Shown here: piece after piece, positions 5,791-14,391 of the stretch | Position numbering within the stretch: the stretch's first letter is position 1 | Layout of the letters: the number at the start of each line of letters is the position of its first letter | Origin: Candidatus Sumerlaeota bacterium | GTDB taxonomy: Bacteria > Sumerlaeota > Sumerlaeia > JADFCT01 | Length of the DNA stretch: 25,986 bases | Assembly (NCBI GenBank): GCA_026398575.1 | Contig: JAPLSP010000496.1 | Location: forward strand, 1-25,986 | Reading direction: 5' to 3' | Notes under the pieces: model-generated | The model's input: only the letters and a program-made list of their open reading frames with translations | Database searches by the model: none | Told to the model about the DNA's origin: nothing | Made by a program: the position numbers and the translations under genes

Positions 5791-8700
5791 ATGAAACGCG
5801 CTTTACTGCTGTTGATCACTTCGTTGCTGCTGGCGCCGTTGGGCGCGCTGCGTGCTCAGAATACCGAGTCGCAACGCGGCCCCAACAATCCGATCGTCGT
5901 TCCGGTTATTGCCGGCCCAATCGCGCTCGCCGGCCAATGGCGGTTTCGGATTGACGAACAGAAGGCCGGACAGACGGAGAAATGGTTTGCAGGCGATCTG
6001 GCGGGCGGGCAAAAGATCAAGCTTCCCGGCACGATGGATGACGCTGGCCTCGGGCCGAAGAACGCCAAGGCGCCGACGCTTGAAGGGCCATACCGGGTTT
6101 ATGATTACGCCGGGCCGGCGTGGTATCAGCGCGAGGTCGAGATTCCCGACTCATGGCAGGGGCGGCGGGTGACGCTTTTTCTGGAGCGCTGCCGCTGGGT
6201 AACATCCGTCTGGCTCGATGACAGATTCATCGGTACGCAAGACAGTTTGATCGCGCCGCACTTCTATGATTTCGGAATCGCTGTCGCGCCGGGCAAACAT
6301 CGGTTGACGATTTGCGTGGACAACACTGTCAAGTTGAACATGGGCAAATTCGTTTCCGCGCTGTTCGGTGGCACGTGGGGCAACATGAACGGCATCGTCG
6401 GCCGCATCGAACTAGCCTCCACGCCGGCGGTGTGGATGGACGACGTGCAGGTGTATCCGGATGTGGATCGGAAGATCGTGCGGTTCAAGATTAGAATAGG
6501 CAATGCCACAGGCCAGTCGGGTGGTGGAACTATAACGGTCCTCGACAAAACCTTCGGCGGCAAAACGTTCAGAGCGACTTGGGATAAAAACGGAGGCGAG
6601 ATTGAATTTGACGTTTCGCTGGGTGATCAGATGCGACTATGGGACGAGTTCACGCCTGCATTGCGGGAGATGAATGTCAAACTGTACAGTGGAGTGAAGG
6701 TGGAGTGGTATGACCAGCGCACAGTCCGTTTTGGAATGCGCAAATTCGCGGCGAAAGGCACGCAGTTCACGATGAACGGGCGGCCGGTGTATCTGCGCGG
6801 GACGCTGGAGTGCTCGGTGTTTCCGCTGACAGGCTATCCGCCGACGGACGTGGAGAGCTGGAAGCGGATTTTTCGGATCATCAAATCGTACGGCTTGAAT
6901 CATACGCGGTTTCACTCGTGGTGTCCGCCGGAAGCGGCGTTTGCGGCGGCGGATGAAGAGGGCGTCATGCTCCAGGCCGAAGGGCCGCAGGCGAACGTCC
7001 CCGCCGGCGCCGATCCGGCGCGCGACGCCTTCATCGAAGCGGAGTTCAAGCGGATTGTGGACACCTACGGCAACCATCCGTCGTTCTGCACGATGACGCT
7101 CGGCAACGAGTATGGCGGAAAGGCCGAGTTGCTGACGCGCTGGGTGGATATGCTGATTCAGCGCGACCCGCGTCATCTCTATTCTTCGGCGTCGTCGGCG
7201 CAGACGACCGCCAACCGCCAATGGGCGGAATCGCCGCGCGGTCGCGGCATTCCTGGCGCCGGCACAGAGCGCGATTTGCACGATGTTGTCGCCAGCGACG
7301 GGCGGCCAATCATCGGGCACGAGATCGGCCAATGGATGTACTTCCCGGATTTCAACGAGATGAAGAAATACACCGGCGTGATGGCAGTGAAGAATTTCGA
7401 GATCATCCGCGATGACATGGAGAAGAAACATCTGCTCGACCTCGCGCCAAAGTATGTGGAGGCAAGCGGCAAGTTCGCCACGCTGCTCTATAAGGAGGAG
7501 ATCGAGGTTCTGCTGCGCACGCCGGGCTACGCCGGGTTCTCGCTGCTCGATCTGCACGACTATCCGACGCAGGGTACCGCGCTGATCGGGCCGCTCGATC
7601 CGTTCTGGGATTCGAAGGGCTTCATCACGCCGGAGGCCTATCGCCGATTCTGCGGCCCAACCGTGCCGCTGCTGCGCATGCCGAAGCGCGCTTATGCGAG
7701 CGATGAGCCGTTCACCGCGACTGCCGACCTTGCGCACTACGGCCCCGCCGATCTGGAGAATGCGAAGCCGGTATGGAAGATCACCGACGCGCAGGATCGC
7801 GAGATCGCCGCGGGCGCGCTACCCACGCTCAAGGCGCCGACCGGCAAGCTGACGGCGCTCGGCGCAATCAGCGCCTCATTTGCCAAGGCAGCCGCGCCCG
7901 GCAAGCTGAAGGTGACCGTGGCGCTGCAAGGAACGGAGTTTTCCAACGACTGGGATATCTGGGTCTATCCCGCGAACGTGGCGCCGCAACCGCCGGCGGA
8001 CGTCGTCATCTGCGAGAAATGGGACAAGGCAAAGACCGCGCTCGCCGCCGGAAAGAAGGTTGTGTTCTTTGCGGCTTCGGCCAATACGGCGGCATCCATG
8101 CGCGGAAGATTCCTGCCGGTTTTCTGGAGTCCGGTCTGGTTCCCGAGCCAGAAGCCGAACACGATGGGGCTGCTCTGCGACCCGCAGCATCCGCTGTTTG
8201 CGCAGTTTCCGACCGAGTCTCACAGCAACTGGCAATGGTACGAACTCATGCAGCGCTCGCGCCTGTTCATCCTCGACGAGACGCCCGCCGCCTACCGCCC
8301 GCTCGCGCAGGTGATTGACAACTTCGCGCGCAACCACAAGCTGGGCGTTGTCTTCGAGGGGCGCGCCGGCGGCGGACAGTTGCTCGTTTGCGGCTTCGAC
8401 TTGCCGGGCATGGCGAAAGATCCCACTGCGCGGCAAATGTTGGCGAGTCTTTACAACTACATTGGCTCGCCAGCCTTCAAACCGACACAGGAACTCGAGG
8501 CCGGCATGCTGGAGAAGCTTTTCGAGGCGAAGTCCGCCAGCAAACTCCAGGAACTCGGCGCAAAGATCAGAGCCGACAGCCACGCGCCTAGCTATGCCGC
8601 TGAACTCGCCATTGACGGCGATCCGACGACAATGTGGCACACGCCGTGGGATGAACCGGCGCCGAAGTTTCCGCACGAGTTGGTCATCGAATTTCCAAAG

Positions 8701-8973
8701 CCTGCGAAACTGGCCGGCATCACATGTCTGCCGCGTCAGGACAAGAATCCCAACGGCTCGATCAAGGAGTATGCCGTGTACGCCGGCGCCGATGGCAAGG
8801 ACTGGGGCGCGCCGATTGCGAAGGGCTCATTCCAACGCGGTTTCAGTTTGCAGACCGTGAAATTCGCGCAACCGGCGACGACGCGCTTCTTAAAATTCGT
8901 CGCCGTTGGCAGCTTCGACATGACCAAACCCTACGCCTCGCTGGCCGAACTCGACGTGATTGCCGCCCCATGA
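5791..8973 (+). CDS. GH2-family glycosidase with C-terminal F5/8C domain
   Basis: A 1060-aa secreted enzyme, probably a beta-galactosidase or beta-glucuronidase-type hydrolase; the substrate is not certain. The ATG at 5791 follows GGAGGA by 6 bp and starts a signal peptide (MKRALLLLITSLLLAPLGAL RA). The layout is GH2: a jelly-roll sugar-binding domain (about 40-210, with PAWYQREVEIP and VTLFLERCRWVTSVWLDD), an Ig-like domain (about 220-315) and a TIM barrel (about 320-620). E440 in TLGNEYGG is the probable acid/base and E511 in GHEIGQW the probable nucleophile. A middle region follows with Rossmann-like pieces. A discoidin (F5/8 type C) domain occupies about 930-1058 (AELAIDGDPTTMWHT, TRFLKFVAVGS) and may bind carbohydrate. 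It lies 149 bp after the GH28 gene, same strand. Confidence 0.85.
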   Translation: MKRALLLLITSLLLAPLGALRAQNTESQRGPNNPIVVPVIAGPIALAGQWRFRIDEQKAGQTEKWFAGDLAGGQKIKLPGTMDDAGLGPKNAKAPTLEGPYRVYDYAGPAWYQREVEIPDSWQGRRVTLFLERCRWVTSVWLDDRFIGTQDSLIAPHFYDFGIAVAPGKHRLTICVDNTVKLNMGKFVSALFGGTWGNMNGIVGRIELASTPAVWMDDVQVYPDVDRKIVRFKIRIGNATGQSGGGTITVLDKTFGGKTFRATWDKNGGEIEFDVSLGDQMRLWDEFTPALREMNVKLYSGVKVEWYDQRTVRFGMRKFAAKGTQFTMNGRPVYLRGTLECSVFPLTGYPPTDVESWKRIFRIIKSYGLNHTRFHSWCPPEAAFAAADEEGVMLQAEGPQANVPAGADPARDAFIEAEFKRIVDTYGNHPSFCTMTLGNEYGGKAELLTRWVDMLIQRDPRHLYSSASSAQTTANRQWAESPRGRGIPGAGTERDLHDVVASDGRPIIGHEIGQWMYFPDFNEMKKYTGVMAVKNFEIIRDDMEKKHLLDLAPKYVEASGKFATLLYKEEIEVLLRTPGYAGFSLLDLHDYPTQGTALIGPLDPFWDSKGFITPEAYRRFCGPTVPLLRMPKRAYASDEPFTATADLAHYGPADLENAKPVWKITDAQDREIAAGALPTLKAPTGKLTALGAISASFAKAAAPGKLKVTVALQGTEFSNDWDIWVYPANVAPQPPADVVICEKWDKAKTALAAGKKVVFFAASANTAASMRGRFLPVFWSPVWFPSQKPNTMGLLCDPQHPLFAQFPTESHSNWQWYELMQRSRLFILDETPAAYRPLAQVIDNFARNHKLGVVFEGRAGGGQLLVCGFDLPGMAKDPTARQMLASLYNYIGSPAFKPTQELEAGMLEKLFEAKSASKLQELGAKIRADSHAPSYAAELAIDGDPTTMWHTPWDEPAPKFPHELVIEFPKPAKLAGITCLPRQDKNPNGSIKEYAVYAGADGKDWGAPIAKGSFQRGFSLQTVKFAQPATTRFLKFVAVGSFDMTKPYASLAELDVIAAP

Positions 8974-9115
8974 AGCAAAAAATCATCTTCCTCACCATGC
9001 CACTGCGATGATGGCCGCTGGATGGGGCGGCGCGCCGACGAATCACGCGCCGCCCGGTTTCCCCGGCGATGGAACGTGGGTGGTGAAATGGGAAGGATTA
9101 AAGAAGGCGCCATGA
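8970..9115 (+). pseudogene. Small frameshifted ORF remnant
   Basis: An ATG at 8970 overlaps the GH2 stop codon (ATGA) and opens MKQKIIFLTMPLR before TGA at 9009. A second frame opens at 9008 (MMAAGWGGAPTNHAPPGFPG) and runs 35 codons to TGA at 9113. Joined by a frameshift they would make one small secreted-type peptide beginning like a signal sequence. This may be a decayed small gene or chance; no family is recognised. Confidence 0.25.
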
Positions 9116-9131
9116 GAAAGGGAATAAGACC

Positions 9132-11900
9132 ATGATAAGAATCCTGTCATGCAGCATTTGCACAGCGACCCTGCTCGCCCTTGCGATCGCTCGAATGAAT
9201 GGCGCGGAATTGGATGTGATGAGCGAGGGCGGGCGGATTGTCGCGTCGCATACTGCCATCTTCGTTCAGCCGCCCAAGCGCGTGCCGACGCCGGCGATGC
9301 CGGACGGGCCGTTGCTGGGCAATGGCGACGTTGGGATCGTGTTGGCGGGGGCGCCGGAGGAGCAGACATTCTTCATCGGGAAGAATGATTTCTGGCGGCG
9401 CACTCCTGCGGACGCCAGCATTATGGCCGTCGGCGCCGTGAGCCTCTCGATCCCCGCGCTCAAAGGCGCCACCTATCGGCAGGAACAGGACATGGCGCGC
9501 GGCGAAGTTCGCGGGACCTTCGTCAAGGATGGCCAGACGCTGCGCGCGCGGACGTGGGTGGATGCGAACGAGAATCTGTTGGCGACGGCGCTTCAATGCG
9601 AAGGGAGCGTGCCGGTTGCGATTTCTATCCGGCAGGCGATCGGGCCGCAAACCGCCGCCGCCGCTCAAATCCCGGATAATGATCGCCGCCTGAATATCGG
9701 GCGCGAGCAGCATGGCGCCTGCCGATGGTACTTCGACGGAGTGATTGACGACGTCCGCATTTACGACCGCGCGCTTTCGCAGGATTTCTTGCGCGGATTT
9801 GCAAGCGGACCCACGCCAGTGTTCACACCGTCGTTCGGGCCGGCGCTGAGATGGCCCGCTAATGTGCCAAAGGACACGCATGTCATCGCAGGCGAACCGG
9901 CGGACGGCATGGTTGGGAAGTCAATCCGCTTCGACGGGAAAAAGGTTTACGTGGATATTCCCATCGCGCGCATGAACAAGGGTGTCACCGTCGCCGCGTG
10001 GATCAAAGCCGAGAGCGCGAGCACGGAAGCCAACTACATCGTCAGCAAGGGCGACTGGAATCAGGCGTACAGCCTTGGGCTGTCCAATGGATGTCTGCGC
10101 TTTGCTGTTGGCACCGTTTTTGTCCAGACCGAAAAGCCTCTGGAGCTGCGCAAATGGGTCCACGTTGCCGGGACGTTTGACGGGGGAAAGATGCGCGTCA
10201 CTGTGGACGGCGTTCTGAAAGGCGGCGCCGGCGATGGCGTAGCCTCCAGCGGCGAAACCGATGAACGCCTTGCGCTCTCCTGGTTCACGCGCAAGGCGGA
10301 CAATCTGCCCGGCAAGAGCCGCGAGGTTGCCGTGGCGACGCGCCTCATCGGCGGCGAGGCGCGCGCGGACAAAACCGGCGTCCTGCAAGTGACGATGAAA
10401 CCGGGCGAGACGGTCGTTGTCGTCTCGGCGATCCTGAGCGATCTTGACGCGGCGGATTTCGTGGAGGCGGCCAAGAAGCGCGCGGCCACGCTCACGGCGC
10501 AGGAGATCGCCGCGCTATCCACGAAGCATCAGGCCTGGTGGTCGGATTTCTGGCGGCGCTCGTTCATCGAGATTCCCGACAAGGAAATCGAAAAGCGGTG
10601 GTACGCCGCGCTCTATATCATCGCCTCGTGCAGCCGCCCCGGCAAAGTGGCGCCGGGTCTCTGGGGCAATTGGGTCACCACCGACAGGCCGAGCTGGCAC
10701 GGCGACTTTCATCTGAACTACAACTTTCAGGCGCCTTACTACATCGTCTATTCCAGCAATCACGCCGACCTCTCGACGCCGTTTTATCAGGCGATTTGGG
10801 AATCGGTTCCCAATGGCCGCGAGATGGCGAAGCGCCACGGCTGGAAAGGCGTTCACTTCCCGGTCGGCATCGGACCCTGGGGGCTGCATTCAGGAAATCC
10901 CGACGGCGACTGGGGCCAGCGCTCGGATGCAGCGTTCGCGGCGCTGAACTTCTTATGGCAGTATCAATATACGCAGGACGTTGACTTCCTGCGCAAGACG
11001 GCGTATCCCTATCTCCTCGAAGTCGCCGCGTTCTGGGAGGACTATCTGAAGTTCGAAAATGGCCGCTACGTTATCTATGACGACTCGATCCATGAAGGCT
11101 CCGGCAAGGATATGAATCCGCTGCTCTCGCTGGGGCTTGTGCGGACGCTGTTCAAGAGCCTTCTCCAAATGAGCAAGGATTTGAACGTTGACGCCGAACG
11201 CCGCGCGAAGTGGCAGGACATCCTCGACAAACTCAGCGCCTTTCCGTTGCAGGAGCGCGACGGCAAGACAGTTTTCCGCTACAGCGAAAAAGGCACGGCC
11301 TGGTGGAGGGACAACACGCTCGGTATCCATCATATCTTTCCCGTCGGCGCGATCGGCCTCGATAGCGATGCGAAACTGCTGGAGATTTGCCACAACACCA
11401 TCGCGGCGATGAATCGCTGGCATGACAACAACGGCTTCTCCTCCTGGTACACCGCCTGCGCGCGCGTCGGTTACGATCCCAGGCAGATTCTTTCCAACCT
11501 GCGCATCGAGTGCGACAAGCGTTCGTATCCGAGCTTGATCCTTTACTATGGCGGCGGAGGCATTGAGAACGCCGCCGGCTTCCTTGCGGTCAATGAGATG
11601 CTGATGCAGAGCCACGAGGGCGTGATCCGGTTCTTCCCATGCTGGCCGCGAGAGATGGATGCGCGCTTCGGCGGCCTGCGCGCCGTGGGAGCATTCCTTG
11701 TATCCGCGGAATTGAAGAACGGCGCGGCTGGCGGAGTGAAGATCGTCAGCGAGAAAGGCAAGGATTGCGCCGTCGTGAATCCCTGGCCCGTGAAAAAAAT
11801 CGCGCTGATCCGCAACGGCAAGGAAGCCGAAACAATGAGCGGCGCGCGCTTTGCGTTCAAGACCGCCGCCAATGAAATCATCGAACTGAAATCGCAATGA
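9132..11900 (+). CDS. GH95-like six-hairpin glycosidase with inserted LamG domain
   Basis: A secreted 922-aa enzyme; GH95 members are alpha-L-fucosidases or alpha-L-galactosidases acting on plant glycans. A signal peptide spans residues 1-25. The N-terminal beta domain carries the family-like PDGPLLGNGDVGIVLAGAP (about 55-75). The catalytic alpha/alpha barrel (about 450-850) has HLNYN (527-531), matching the paired Asn of GH95, IHEGSG as a candidate acid region, and IHHIFPVGAIGL in the place of the HRHxSHL motif. A LamG/concanavalin-type domain interrupts the N-terminal beta domain at about 187-375, and its pieces seem permuted (see findings). The last ~70 residues form a beta-rich cap. Assignment to GH95 is by motif memory; a neighbouring six-hairpin family is possible. 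An AAAGGGA ribosome-binding site precedes the ATG. Confidence 0.7.
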   Translation: MIRILSCSICTATLLALAIARMNGAELDVMSEGGRIVASHTAIFVQPPKRVPTPAMPDGPLLGNGDVGIVLAGAPEEQTFFIGKNDFWRRTPADASIMAVGAVSLSIPALKGATYRQEQDMARGEVRGTFVKDGQTLRARTWVDANENLLATALQCEGSVPVAISIRQAIGPQTAAAAQIPDNDRRLNIGREQHGACRWYFDGVIDDVRIYDRALSQDFLRGFASGPTPVFTPSFGPALRWPANVPKDTHVIAGEPADGMVGKSIRFDGKKVYVDIPIARMNKGVTVAAWIKAESASTEANYIVSKGDWNQAYSLGLSNGCLRFAVGTVFVQTEKPLELRKWVHVAGTFDGGKMRVTVDGVLKGGAGDGVASSGETDERLALSWFTRKADNLPGKSREVAVATRLIGGEARADKTGVLQVTMKPGETVVVVSAILSDLDAADFVEAAKKRAATLTAQEIAALSTKHQAWWSDFWRRSFIEIPDKEIEKRWYAALYIIASCSRPGKVAPGLWGNWVTTDRPSWHGDFHLNYNFQAPYYIVYSSNHADLSTPFYQAIWESVPNGREMAKRHGWKGVHFPVGIGPWGLHSGNPDGDWGQRSDAAFAALNFLWQYQYTQDVDFLRKTAYPYLLEVAAFWEDYLKFENGRYVIYDDSIHEGSGKDMNPLLSLGLVRTLFKSLLQMSKDLNVDAERRAKWQDILDKLSAFPLQERDGKTVFRYSEKGTAWWRDNTLGIHHIFPVGAIGLDSDAKLLEICHNTIAAMNRWHDNNGFSSWYTACARVGYDPRQILSNLRIECDKRSYPSLILYYGGGGIENAAGFLAVNEMLMQSHEGVIRFFPCWPREMDARFGGLRAVGAFLVSAELKNGAAGGVKIVSEKGKDCAVVNPWPVKKIALIRNGKEAETMSGARFAFKTAANEIIELKSQ

Positions 11901-11925
11901 AATATGTGATCCACACTTTGTTTAG

Positions 11926-11939
11926 CCGGCTTAAGCCGG
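11926..11939. repeat. Perfect 14-bp palindrome between glycosidase genes
   Basis: CCGGCTTAAGCCGG lies in the 61-bp gap between the GH95-like gene and the next. It resembles the GCCGGCT(AAAG)CCGGC palindromes in the large repeat at 21246-21484 and so may be a single copy of the same element family. Confidence 0.5.
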
Positions 11940-11961
11940 ACTTCTCGTCAAGGATTTATCC

Positions 11962-14202
11962 ATGAAAACACGGATCATTCAGGGTCTGGTTTCCGTCGTT
12001 TGGGCCAACGTCATGGCTTGCGCCATCGGCTTTGCGGCTGATTCTGTTGTGCTGTCAGTCCCGCTGACCGTTGCGTCGGCGGGCGTAAGCGCCGATTGGC
12101 TTCTGAATCCGGCGCCCTACAAGGCGAAAGTGACTCGCAATGAGGGTACCGGCGAAGTCGCGCTGGAGAACGGTCTGGTGCGGCGCGTGATCCGGACGAA
12201 GAACGGCTGCGCCAGCATTGCGCTGGACAATCTGATGACGGACGGGCAGATGCTGCGTTCGGCGCGGCCGGAGGCGTTGGTGGAATTGGATGGCCGCAAG
12301 TATCCGGTGGGCGGTCTGGATGGGCAGCCGGTTCACAACTACCTTGATCCGAAGTGGCTGGAAAAAATGACGCCAACGCCCGGCGCCTTCACATTTGAGG
12401 GGCTGGAAATCGGGCAAACGAAAGAGCGCTTCCCGTGGAAGAAGCGATTGGAGTGGATGCCGCGCGATCTGCCCTGGCCTCCGCCGGGCGCCTCGCTGAC
12501 GCTGCATTTCAATTCATTCCGCGTTTTCGGCGACGTGGAGAAAACCGCCTCCGCCGCGTCATCCGGCGGCGTCATGGTGGATGTCCACTATGAAATATAC
12601 GACGGCATCCCGCTCATCGGCAAATGGATCACGGTGCGCAACGGCGGCAAGTCGCCGGTCCGTCTCAACTCGTTCACCGCCGAAATCCTGGCCGCGGTCG
12701 AGTCGGAGTCATCCGTCGAGCCCAATCCTGCATGGGAACACCCTGGACTCCACATTGAAACGGATTACGCGTTCCTCTCGATGAGCATCAAGGGCGCGAA
12801 CGCCACGGTCAATTGGGGTCCCGATCCGCTCTATGCCACGCAGGTGAATTATGAGCGCAAGACGCCGTGCCTTCTGGAATGCCGCCCGCCGATCGGACCG
12901 GATCAGGAGCTGGCGCCCGGCGCGGAGTTTGAGTCATTCCGGGTATTCGAGCTGATCTATGATTCGACCGACCGCGAGCGCAACAGCCTGGCGCAACGGC
13001 GGATGTATCGGACGATCGCGCCGTGGGTGACGGAGAATCCGATCCTGATGCACGTGCGCAACGCCGATCCCGATTCGCTGCGGCGCGCCGTGGACCAGTG
13101 CGCCGACGTGGGATTCGAGTTGATCATCATGACCTTCGGGAGCGGCTTCAACTTCGAGAGCCGCGATCCGGCCTATCAGGCGAAAATCAAATCCGCCGCC
13201 GATTACGCGCGCTCCAAAGGGATCGCCCTCGGAGGCTACTCGCTGCTGGCCAGCCGCGGCGCCGGCGTCAAAGAAGACAATACGCAAGGCTCGCCGCCCC
13301 GCTTCGGCGTCATGCCCTGCCTCGGCGCGAAATGGGGGATGGAATATCTGGTCCAGCTGAAAAATTTCATGGCCAACGCCGGGCTGGGCGTGCTGGAACA
13401 CGATGGCTCCTATCCCGGCGATTGCTGCGCCTCGACAAAGCATCCGGGCCATCGCGGCCTCAACGATTCGCAGTGGGTGATGTGGAAGGCCATCACCGAT
13501 CTTTACAAATGGTGCCGCGCCAACGGCGTCTATTTGAATATCCCCGATTGGTACTTCCTCACCGGCGGCAGCAAGACCGGCATGGGATACCGTGAAACGA
13601 ACTGGTCGCTGCCGCGCGAATATCAGGAAATCATCGAGCGGCAGAACATCTTCGACGGCACATGGGAGAAGACGCCGTCCATGGGATGGATGTTCGTGCC
13701 GCTGACCGTATATCACGGCGGCGGCGCGGCGGCCACCATCGAGCCGCTCAAGGATCATCTGCCTCATTACGGCCAGCGGCTGGCGAACCTGTTTGGCGCC
13801 GGCGTTCAGGCCTGCTATCGCGGGCCGCGGCTTTACGACGCGCCGGAAACCCGCGCGCTGGTGAAGCAATGGGTGGACTTCTATAAAAAGCACCGCGCCA
13901 TTCTGGACTCGGACATCCTTCATCTGCGCCGCGCCGATGGCCGCGATCTCGATTACATCCTTCATGTCAATCCGGATCTCAAGGAGAGGGGATTGCTCAT
14001 GGTCTATAATCCACTCGAAAGCGAGGTTCGCAAGACCTTGCGGATTCCTCTCTACTACACCGGACTAACGCAGGCCGCGCTGGTGAGCGAGCAGGATCAG
14101 AAAGCGGTCAAGCATCCGCTCGATCCGGATTGCCGGCTGACGCTTCCGGTGACCATTCCCGCGCGCGGCGTCACTTGGTTTGTGATTGGGATTGGCGGAT
14201 AG
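11962..14202 (+). CDS. Putative alpha-galactosidase-like (clan GH-D-type) glycosidase
   Basis: A 746-aa secreted protein with an N-terminal signal peptide (about 1-25, ending IGFAA). Residues about 50-350 form a beta-sandwich (VALENGLVRRVIRTKNG, VDVHYEIYDGIPLIGKWITV). Residues about 360-660 read as a TIM barrel: FELIIMTFGSGFN, KGIALGGYSLLAS, GVLEHDGSYPGD and YLNIPDWYFLTGG. A C-terminal beta domain ends ITIPARGV-type before TAG. D481 (EHDGSYPGD) and D529 (NIPDW) lie where a nucleophile and acid could be in GH36/GH27-like enzymes, but this is inference. An AAGGA Shine-Dalgarno sequence precedes the ATG. It probably removes side-chain sugars from the polymer attacked by its neighbours. No exact family is assigned. 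Confidence 0.6.
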   Translation: MKTRIIQGLVSVVWANVMACAIGFAADSVVLSVPLTVASAGVSADWLLNPAPYKAKVTRNEGTGEVALENGLVRRVIRTKNGCASIALDNLMTDGQMLRSARPEALVELDGRKYPVGGLDGQPVHNYLDPKWLEKMTPTPGAFTFEGLEIGQTKERFPWKKRLEWMPRDLPWPPPGASLTLHFNSFRVFGDVEKTASAASSGGVMVDVHYEIYDGIPLIGKWITVRNGGKSPVRLNSFTAEILAAVESESSVEPNPAWEHPGLHIETDYAFLSMSIKGANATVNWGPDPLYATQVNYERKTPCLLECRPPIGPDQELAPGAEFESFRVFELIYDSTDRERNSLAQRRMYRTIAPWVTENPILMHVRNADPDSLRRAVDQCADVGFELIIMTFGSGFNFESRDPAYQAKIKSAADYARSKGIALGGYSLLASRGAGVKEDNTQGSPPRFGVMPCLGAKWGMEYLVQLKNFMANAGLGVLEHDGSYPGDCCASTKHPGHRGLNDSQWVMWKAITDLYKWCRANGVYLNIPDWYFLTGGSKTGMGYRETNWSLPREYQEIIERQNIFDGTWEKTPSMGWMFVPLTVYHGGGAAATIEPLKDHLPHYGQRLANLFGAGVQACYRGPRLYDAPETRALVKQWVDFYKKHRAILDSDILHLRRADGRDLDYILHVNPDLKERGLLMVYNPLESEVRKTLRIPLYYTGLTQAALVSEQDQKAVKHPLDPDCRLTLPVTIPARGVTWFVIGIGG

Positions 14203-14205
14203 GTT

Positions 14206-14237
14206 TGACGCGTCGGACCGGGTCTGACGCGTCGGAC
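14206..14237. repeat. Direct repeat TGACGCGTCGGAC, two copies
   Basis: TGACGCGTCGGAC occurs at 14206-14218 and 14225-14237, 19 bp apart, starting just after the stop codon at 14202. Each unit contains the palindrome GACGCGTC. The rest of the 189-bp gap holds no gene. Confidence 0.6.
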
Positions 14238-14391
14238 GGGGCCGGCGGCGTTCTGGAAGCCTGCAAGCGGATCGAATTGGCTGAGCTGGAACTGGCAGCG
14301 GTTTCGATGGACATAAATTCAAAGAAATGGAATGCTCATGCCGCTTCCGTCAGAGCGCTTGCGATCAATCCATGATGAGGCGGGCCCGTCC

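Noticed and set aside
6637..7737. Antisense open frame of 366 codons opposite the first GH2 gene
   Set aside because: It is an Arg-rich reverse reading of a confident gene, without conserved motifs.
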